A stretch of 64,000 nucleotides of DNA. Origin: Euptelea pleiosperma (taxonomy: Eukaryota; Streptophyta; Magnoliopsida; Ranunculales; Eupteleaceae). Every line of letters starts with the position of its first letter. Position 1 is the stretch's first letter. This document shows, piece after piece, positions 57,661 through 64,000 of the stretch. The notes beneath the pieces were generated by a model that had not been told where the DNA came from, ran no database searches, and worked only from the letters and a program-made list of their open reading frames with translations. The DNA lies in the NCBI GenBank assembly GCA_035048495.1, contig CM068551.1:10479248-10543247 (forward strand). Direction: 5' to 3'. The position numbers were made by a program, and so were the translations under genes.

Positions 57661-57959
57661 TCATCTAGGGAGGGCAGCAAAGGTAGGTAGACATACTTGC
57701 TTATGGTTTTTGAAAAAATCAAAAACTGGCTGAGCTTCGGGAGAGAGTTATGGTGGAAGATCAACTCCTATACCCGCTTCAAACAACTCCTAAAAACAAG
57801 TTAGGAGGGGTGACATGGGTAAGAGAACACCACCTTCAAATCTTGGAGAAACACAAAAACCCAAAAAATTCCTCCCGACGAGCAAAAAACATAAACCTGC
57901 ACTTTAGGGTTTCAAAACCATATACGGAAGCTTTGCGACCTTCAGAAACACCAACACCA

Positions 57960-58706
57960 ACACTAAATACACCCTAGATACACATCTAATTGTAAACAAA
58001 CCTCAAACAAACAATCTCTAAAGTTCCTTATAAAAAAAAAACAATCTCTAAAGTTTTTGTTTGTATAAAAAACCTTAGAAACTGTTGAATTTAGGGTTAG
58101 GGTTTCAAGCAAGGAAGGAGGAAGAGAAGAGAAGAAGAGAAAGAGAGGAGAGAAGAGAGCAAATATGGAAAGAGCATGTGTATCTTACATGACACCCTAT
58201 TCTTTATTATATACAAGAAACATTTTGGACAAGAATGCCCTTACAATCATGGTTTAAAATTTCGGAATGTTTCGTAATGTTTTGTTTCGTTTCGTTTCGT
58301 AAGGAAACCAAAACGAAACATTGAATATTTCGTATGTTTCGTTTCGTTTCGTAATGTTTTGGAATGTTTCGTAATGTTTCGGTTTGTTTCGCCGAGACAA
58401 ACCGAGACAATCCGATACAATCCAAAAAAATAAAAATATAATTTAATGATTTTGAATAATATTTCGTAATGTTTCGAAATGTTTCGTAATATTTCGTAAT
58501 GTTTCGTAATGTTTCGCAATGTTTCGGAAATGTTTCGTAATGTTTCGGAAATGTTTCGAAAATTTCGTTTTTTCAATGTTTCGTTTTGTTTCGGAGTTTG
58601 TCTCGGTTTTTCACTTGACCGAGACATTCATCCGAAACGAAATTTTAAACCTTACTTACAATAAATACAGGGTCCCTTATCACATAAAGGGACACCCTGA
58701 CAACAC
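57960..58706 (-). repeat. Copia LTR with a nested MITE
   Basis: On the - strand the sequence GGATTGAGGGGGAG (58707-58720) acts as a polypurine tract and is followed by TGTTGTCAGGGTG, a typical LTR start. The LTR includes a CT-rich leader (58090-58150) and TATATAATAAAGAATAGG upstream of it. The MITE 58248-58654 sits inside. The 3' border is uncertain. Confidence 0.65.
58248..58654. mobile_element. hAT-type MITE, GGTTTAAAATTTCG family, copy 2
   Basis: Starts CATGGTTTAAAATTTCGG, ends CGAAATTTTAAACCTTA, with a perfect 8-bp duplication CTTACAAT at 58240-58247 and 58655-58662. The interior is an irregular array of GTTTCGTAAT/GTTTCGGAAT words (over 20). Frames in it code for low-complexity N, I, T, R, E repeats and are not genes. 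Confidence 0.88.
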
Positions 58707-58724
58707 TCCCCCTCAATCCGGGCG

Positions 58725-59285
58725 AACTCATACTCTGTGGTGAGCCCTGTGAGAAACTCGAAAATTTGTGTCTACTCAATTAGGTTCCGGTATCGGATAA
58801 CACAGGGTGCCAGGACATTCAAGTTGATAGGTGTGATAGTAATCTAGCTCCTCCCACATGATGCTCCGAAGCATAGAAAAATAATCGGATAGACTCTTAT
58901 CCCCCTGCTGGAGATGAGAGATACTCTATTGAAGTTGGAAAGCCTTGACTAAATTCTGCTGTTGGGAACAAGTCTGAGAAGCCGTGTCCCATACTTTTTT
59001 TGCTGTGTGCAGGAATAAGAATCCGCGATTGATGTGGGGCTCCATGGAATTAAGAAGCCATGACATGATAGTGAGATTCTGTCTCCCATCTCTCATACAA
59101 GGGATCATCTAAAGTCTTGGGCGCAACAACTTGCCCAGTAATGTATACCAATTTTCCTCGGCCCCCGATATACATCTTGGCTGCCCGAGACCATTTCAAA
59201 TAATTATTTCCATTCAACTTTACTGATTGTCCTCAACGTTAAGGGACTAGTTTTCTTATGGTAAAAAATTTTCCCGGAATGTAAA
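58725..59285 (-). pseudogene. Ty1/copia gag fragment (UBN2-type), copy 2
   Basis: On the - strand KLNGNNYLKWSRAAKMYIGG, IMSWLLNSMEPHINRGFLFL, TAKKVWDTASQTCSQQQNLV and KAFQLQ are copia Gag blocks. The polypurine tract and LTR begin directly after gag (58720), so pol is missing; the element was internally deleted or a gag-only derivative. Confidence 0.75.
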
Positions 59286-59818
59286 GGCCTCGTTTTTGAG
59301 GACTTTGTGGTTAGATGGGGTGCTCTATGCACCAGGGATGGTTGTTGTGTGGGTTTTTTCCTTTTTTTGGCTTTGTCCCTTGGGAGTGTCGCTAAGTGCA
59401 AGTCATCTCGACCTCACTAGCTTCTCTTTGTATTGGCTTGCAATTTTCCTTAATAAAGCTTACTAACTTAGCGGAAGCATGCGAATCAATAGATTCGGTT
59501 GATGAACAAGCAATAGGCTAAATACTAAGTAGTAGATAACATAAAAGTGTTAGAAGAGAATGCCCCTATATTTGTTTTTGGAGCTCCTTATATAGATAAC
59601 TCCATCATGACAACTTAGAAACCTTCTAAAACATTAAAAATAACTTTCCTAAGCTATCTATAAAATAATACCAACTTCCTAATCCTATTATAACTCAATT
59701 TGGATGCTCATAAGCACTCCTAATTATAGCCTAAACAATAAAAACGAATTTAGTCAAAATTAGAAACTCGTTAAGAAATTATAAATTGAAAATTATCTAA
59801 AAATAAAATAGAAGCTTC
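59286..59818. other. No recognisable gene
   Basis: AT-rich DNA between the copia gag and the Ty3 fragment. By position it may include the decayed 3' LTR of the latter, but I see no paired copy. Confidence 0.4.
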
Positions 59819-60130
59819 CTAATCCTTCTTCTTGCCTTTCTTCATGCCTAGCTTTTCCATAAATGACAAAGTTAGTTGTTCTACATCACGCCCCTGTTCT
59901 TGAAGAAAACTCGTCCCCCCCAAGTTGGGTACATCTGAAGAAGCTCCATCTTCAGGAAAATAGGGAAAGAGATCCTTCACATTGAATGTTGGAGAGATGT
60001 TCATGTCCTCGGGAAGATCCAAAACATAAGCATTATCATTAATCTTCTTAAGGATGTGAATATGGCCTATTTTCTTCAGTTTGGTCTTGTTGTAGGTGCC
60101 TTTAGTATATCTGTCTCACTCAAGTAGACC
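59819..60130 (-). pseudogene. Ty3/gypsy integrase C-terminal fragment
   Basis: On the - strand KKINDNAYVLDLPEDMNISP and TFNVKDLFPYFPEDGASS match the chromatin-facing C-terminal end of Ty3 polyproteins of the type YVLDLPxDMxISxTFNV. It ends with a basic tail at a stop at 59819. The rest of pol is absent. Confidence 0.75.
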
Positions 60131-60214
60131 ATAACTAAATCTCTACTCAAGTAGACCACCTCTCTAGCACAGGTCTATGGTTACATTCAGGGGGAGGACA
60201 GCTGCCGCTCTGCC

Positions 60215-60430
60215 ATGCAACTTTGCAGTGGGAGTGATACTCAAGACTGCTCTGCCTTGGCTGCTACCAATCAGAAGGGCCAGACATCCAGTCCAAAGGA
60301 GTCTGGGGACCGACCTAGACCCAAATGTGATCACTGTGGTCGCATGGACTATATCCAGGCCATTTGCTGGAAGCTCCATGGACGTCCCCCAGGACAGGCC
60401 CTGACTTCTCGTCAGTGTCAATCAGCATAA
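60215..60430 (+). pseudogene. Copia Gag zinc knuckle fragment
   Basis: RPRPKCDHCGRMDYIQAICW then KLHGRPPG. The CX2CX4HX4C knuckle has Tyr where the His should be, so metal binding is probably lost. Confidence 0.75.
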
Positions 60431-60478
60431 CATGGACCTCACTCAACGCATTCAGTCACTTAGTACACTGCACCACCA

Positions 60479-60850
60479 GTGTCTACCTCCTCTGGGGACA
60501 CAGACTCGTTCTCTCTTGTAGATCTTGAGCAACTTCGCCGCATGATGGCCCAACTCAATGGCCAGGCCTCTACTTCCACGTCTGCATTTGCTCACACAGG
60601 TACTAGGACTGCTTTTTCCGCCTCTAATGTACTTTCCAGCCCTTCTTGGATCATTGATTCAGGGGCATCGGATCACATGATTGGTACGTCCTCCGTTTTC
60701 TCTAGTTATGGTATTTGCTCTGGTCGTGACAAAGTTCAGATAGCTGATGGCACTTATTTCTCTATCTTTGGAAAATGGGATGTTCATGCTACTCCAGCTC
60801 TCTCTTTGTCTTCCATTTTGCATGTTCCTCAATTCACTATCCGTCAGTAG
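60479..60850 (+). pseudogene. Copia protease
   Basis: SPSWIIDSGASDHMIG carries the catalytic D-S-G triad of retropepsin, followed by KVQIADGTYFSI and LSLSSILHVPQF, usual for copia. It stops early at 60848-60850 (TAG) after FTIRQ. Confidence 0.8.
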
Positions 60851-60854
60851 TCTT

Positions 60855-61760
60855 ACCAAAAATCTTAACTGCAGTGTAACGTTTTTTCCTTCTCACTGTG
60901 TGTTTCAGGATCTGGAGTTGAGACGGACGATTGGCAGTGGACGTGAGGACGGTGGCTTATACATCCTGGATTCTTCGGTTCTTCATCTGTACACCAGTCC
61001 AGCATCAATAGTAGTAGTAGAGTCAATAAAGATCAATTAATGCTTTGCCATAACTGGCTAGGTCATATACCCTTCTCAGTCTTAAAGCGTGTCTTTCCTG
61101 CTTTCTCTTCTATTTTTGCAGTTCCCTTTCATTGTGAAACATTGTCGTTCTATTTTTCCCATTAGTGAGAATAAAAGTATTACTCTTTTTCCTATTGTGC
61201 ATTCTGATGTGGGGCCCCTCGCCTGTAACTTCTTTGTTTGGCTATCGGTACTTTGTTACCTTTGTAGATGACTTTAGTGGTTGTACCTGGGTGTACCTTA
61301 TACGAACCAAAGATGCTGTATTCTCCATTTTCTAAGAGTTCCATAAGATGGTTATCACTCAGTTCCATACCACTCTTAAGATTCTTCTCTCTGACAATGA
61401 GGGGGAATACCTCGATGGGGGTCTTAAATCCTACTTTGCATATCATGGCATTGTTCATCAGACCTTGTGCCCTTCCACACCTCAACAGAATTGGACGACT
61501 GAGAGAAAAAACCGTCACCTTCTTGAAGTTGAGCGTGCTCTCCGGTTAGGCATGTAGGTTCCAAAACACTATTGGTCTGAGTCTGTCTTACTTGCTGCTT
61601 ATCTCATCAATCGTATGCCCTCTCGGGTTCTCGGATTTTATACTCCCCTATCTCTCCTGGTCCCTGACCGCCCGACTTTCGTTGTTCCTCCAAAGGTCTT
61701 TGGGTGTGTTTGTTATGTCCATATTCATCGTTCTTCGTAGGACAAGTTAGATCCACGGGC
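60855..61760 (+). pseudogene. Copia integrase region
   Basis: Pre-integrase (GSGREDGGLYILD), then core pieces in shifting frames: VHSDVGPL (first Asp), LLSDNEGEYLDGG (second Asp) and CPSTPQQNWTTERKNRHLLE (Glu). At least three frame changes and stops (for example 61555-61557) break it. Confidence 0.78.
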
Positions 61761-62228
61761 CTTGAAGTGCATCTTCTTGGAGTACCCCTCTAATAAAAAA
61801 TGGTACAAATGTTATCGCCCTGCTACCCGTCGTCATTACATCTCTATGGATGTCACCTTCGCCGAGTCCATCCCCTTCTTTGGTGAGTAGACCTCTTCAG
61901 TTAATGTTCATGTATATGTCAGAACCAAGAAGAAAGGACTAGCCACTAATCCAGTTCTAGGTATTGCTTCTATCCTTTCCTCAGTTCCTATTTCCGTTCT
62001 TGAGCCAGATGCATCTCTTACTTCTGATGATGATATGAGCCTGATATTGACCTCCCTATTGCACTTCAGAAGGGTGTACGTACTTGTACGGAACACCCTA
62101 TCTCACATTTTGTCTCGAATCAGTCTCTGTCTCCGTCATATTAGAATTTTGTCAGTATTGCCTCTTCTGTTTCTTTGCCTTCTAGTGTTGCAGACGCACT
62201 TAGTCACCAAAAGTGGAAATAAGCTACC

Positions 62229-62960
62229 ATGGATGAAATGCAGGCTCTTGAGAAGAACAAAACATGGGAACTTGTTCAACGACCTAGAGGAAAGAAACCT
62301 GTGGGGTGTAAATGGGTCTTTACAGTGAAGCATAAAGCTGACGGGTCAGTCGAACGATACAAGGCACGACTCGTAGCCAAGGGATTCACTCAGACATATG
62401 GGATAGACTATTAGGAGACTTTTGCACCTGTGGCCAAGATGAACTCAGTCAGTGTGCTTCTATCCTTAGCTGCCAACCTGTCTTGGCCATTGCATTAGCT
62501 AGATGTGAAGAATGCCTTTCTGCATGGAGATCTGACAAAAGAGGTGTACATGAAACCTGAGTTAACACTTGCTGGAAGTGACGACAAGGTGTGACAGTTA
62601 AGGAAAGTCCTGTATGGGCTAAAGCAGTCTCCAAGGGTATGGTTCGAGCGGTTTGGCAGTGCGATCAGACGAGTAGGCTACAAGCAGAGTCAGGCCGATC
62701 ACACGTTGTGTGTGAAGCACCAGCAGACTAGTACCACGACATTGATCGTCTATGTTGATGACATTGTCATCACTAGGAATGATCCTAAGGAGATAAAGCA
62801 GCTGAAGACCTTCTTGTCCTCAGAGTTTGAGACAAAGGATTTGGGGCCACTGAAATACTTCCTAGGAATTGAAGTTGTTCGGTCTCAGAAGGGCATCTTC
62901 ATCTCTCAACGGAAGTATGTATTAGACCTTCTGGATGAGACTGGGTATTGGGGAGCTTGA
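62229..62960 (+). pseudogene. Copia reverse transcriptase
   Basis: [40 protein letters not shown], then after a TAG at 62413-62415 ETFAPVAKM and LDVKNAFLHGDL. The active-site motif VYVDDIVITRND is intact, followed by DLGPLKYFLGIEV. A second stop lies at 62593-62595 and another at 62958-62960. Confidence 0.88.
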
Positions 62961-62999
62961 CCAATAGAGACTCCAATTGATCAGAACCATTGGTTGAAT

Positions 63000-63704
63000 T
63001 CTGAGGAGGGTGACACCCTTGAGGATGTCGCTATGTTTCAGCAATTGGTTGGCAGGTTGATCTACTTGGCACAGACCCGTCCGGATATTGCTTACGCTGT
63101 TAGTGTTATCAGTCAGTTTATGCATGCACCACGGTCATCACATATTGATGCAGCTCGCTGAGTTCTTCGGTACTTCAAGGGCTCTCCAGGTCGTGGCATA
63201 CTATTCGGGCGACATGGACACTTTAGAGCGAAAGCATATACTAATGCAGATTGAGCAGGTTCAGTTACTGATCGTCGGTCTACATCATGATACTATACCT
63301 TTGTTGGAGGAAACCTTGTCTCTTGGCGAAGCAAGAAGCAATCGGTTGTAGCTCGATCCAATGCAGAGGCAGAGTTTCGCTCCATAGCACATGGTGTGTG
63401 TGAACTCATTTAGTTGAGCACCATGCTTGAGGAACTGGGACTTCAGGTGACAGAATTGATGAGCCTTTACTGTGATAACAAGGCTGCCATCAGCATTGCT
63501 CACAAACCAATACATCATGATATGACTAAACATATTGAAATTGATTGTCACTTCATCAAAGAGAAACTTCAACAAGGATTGATTTGTACTCCATATGTGA
63601 AAACACATGAACAGGTTGCCGACATACTCACAAAGGGGGTAAACAAGTCTATTCTTCATACCTTGATTGGCAAGCTGGGCATGATAGATATCTTCATACC
63701 TTGA
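63000..63704 (+). pseudogene. Copia RNase H
   Basis: GRLIYLAQTRPDIAYAVSVI near 63055, SRSNAEAEFRSIAHGVCE near 63350-63405, and an open stretch MSLYCDNKAAISIAHKP with KHIEIDCHFIKEKL ending at 63704. Stops and shifts occur near 63162 and 63250. The polypurine tract follows after 7 bp. Confidence 0.82.
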
Positions 63705-63711
63705 GGGGGGG

Positions 63712-64000
63712 TGTTGGAGTTTATGTAATACACCCATGTGGGTGTCTCAAGTGGGCTGCGTCTCACTTCCCACGTGGTGTTCTTTTTGGGTTTTCACTAT
63801 TCACGTGAATAGTGCCGCGTGAATTGTCTCACACTGTCACGTGAATGGTGCTACTATTTTGTAGGGTTTATACCCATCATATATATATATATAGTGTCTG
63901 TGTGTGTGAGAAAGAATGAATTAACTATTCATTCTCTACTCTTCCCACAACCTCTTCTTCTTCTCTACCTTCACCTTCTTACGCCTCCATTAATATTTCT
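63712..64000 (+). repeat. 3' LTR of the copia element (cut by the window)
   Basis: Starts TGTTGGAGTTTATG. It has repeated TTCACGTGAATAGTG words (63800-63850), a TATATATATATATAG TATA region near 63880 and a CT-rich leader. The end lies beyond the window, so the length is unknown. Confidence 0.75.

Larger units (their letters stand above)
60150..64000 (+). mobile_element. Decayed Ty1/copia element, 5'-truncated, 3' LTR runs off the window
   Basis: The Gag zinc knuckle, protease, integrase, RT and RNase H are in copia order on the + strand, followed by a polypurine tract (TTGAGGGGGGG, 63701-63711) and an LTR start TGTTGGAG at 63712. There is no 5' LTR or complete gag to the left; at about 60140 the sequence abuts a Ty3 fragment. 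Several stops and frameshifts inactivate it. Confidence 0.88.

Noticed and set aside
58207..58743. Frames rich in N, I, T, R, E repeats, such as a 126-residue one
   Set aside because: Translation of the GTTTCG-word array of a MITE.
60177..60404. Alternative + strand frame overlapping the copia zinc knuckle
   Set aside because: The neighbouring frame holds the CX2C knuckle; this one has no family motif.

Overview
This is a stretch of plant nuclear DNA, almost certainly from a flowering plant. The evidence is GT-AG introns in the one cellular gene, plant-type Ty3 (Tat-like) and Ty1/copia retrotransposons, a CACTA DNA transposon, hAT-type elements, LINE tails, an Au-type SINE end and many foldback MITEs. 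Most of the window is nested transposable elements. The only cellular gene I can defend is the 5' part of a signal peptide peptidase-like (SPPL) gene on the + strand. Its first four exons lie at 45111-55036, and the gene must continue past the right edge of the window.

Layout. 1-550: LTR-like remnant. 1.3-7.0 kb: protein-poor GA-rich repeats with a 1.1-kb tandem duplication and four copies of a near-perfect hairpin (arms GCCGGAGTTGCA / TGCAACTCCGGC). 8288-20305: a complete Tat-like Ty3 element on the - strand. It has a 5-bp target duplication CCCTT, paired LTRs, a polypurine tract, decayed gag-pro-RT-RNaseH-second RNaseH-integrase, and an extra spliced gene on the opposite (+) strand with its own TATA box. 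20898-28936: a second, related Ty3 element (duplication AAATC) that keeps gag, protease and the antisense gene but has lost RT, RNase H and integrase. Its 5' LTR is split by a 1.77-kb solo LTR (26657-28427, duplication CTTTC).

31.1-42.7 kb: a SIRE-like LTR interrupted by a 9.3-kb CACTA element (32496-41797). The CACTA element carries a plant Transposase_24-type gene, only the N-terminal stub of the TNP2-type transposase, and an array of about 17 copies of a 180-bp repeat. 42.2-45.0 kb: a Munc13/DUF810 (PATROL1-like) gene fragment and several inverted-repeat elements.

45.1-64 kb: the SPPL gene. Its introns hold LINE 3' fragments, two non-autonomous hAT-like elements, the C-terminal part of a hAT transposase, copia gag fragments with an LTR (itself carrying another hAT MITE), a Ty3 integrase C-terminus, and a nearly full-length but decayed copia element whose 3' LTR runs off the window.

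How it works together: the SPPL exons join in frame into a signal peptide plus protease-associated (PA) lumenal domain. The catalytic presenilin-type membrane domain should lie downstream. The retroelement genes are mostly broken by stops and frameshifts. The features most worth a second look are the antisense spliced genes shared by the two Ty3 elements, the 180-bp array inside the CACTA element, and the hAT-like families recognised by terminal motif and 8-bp target duplications.
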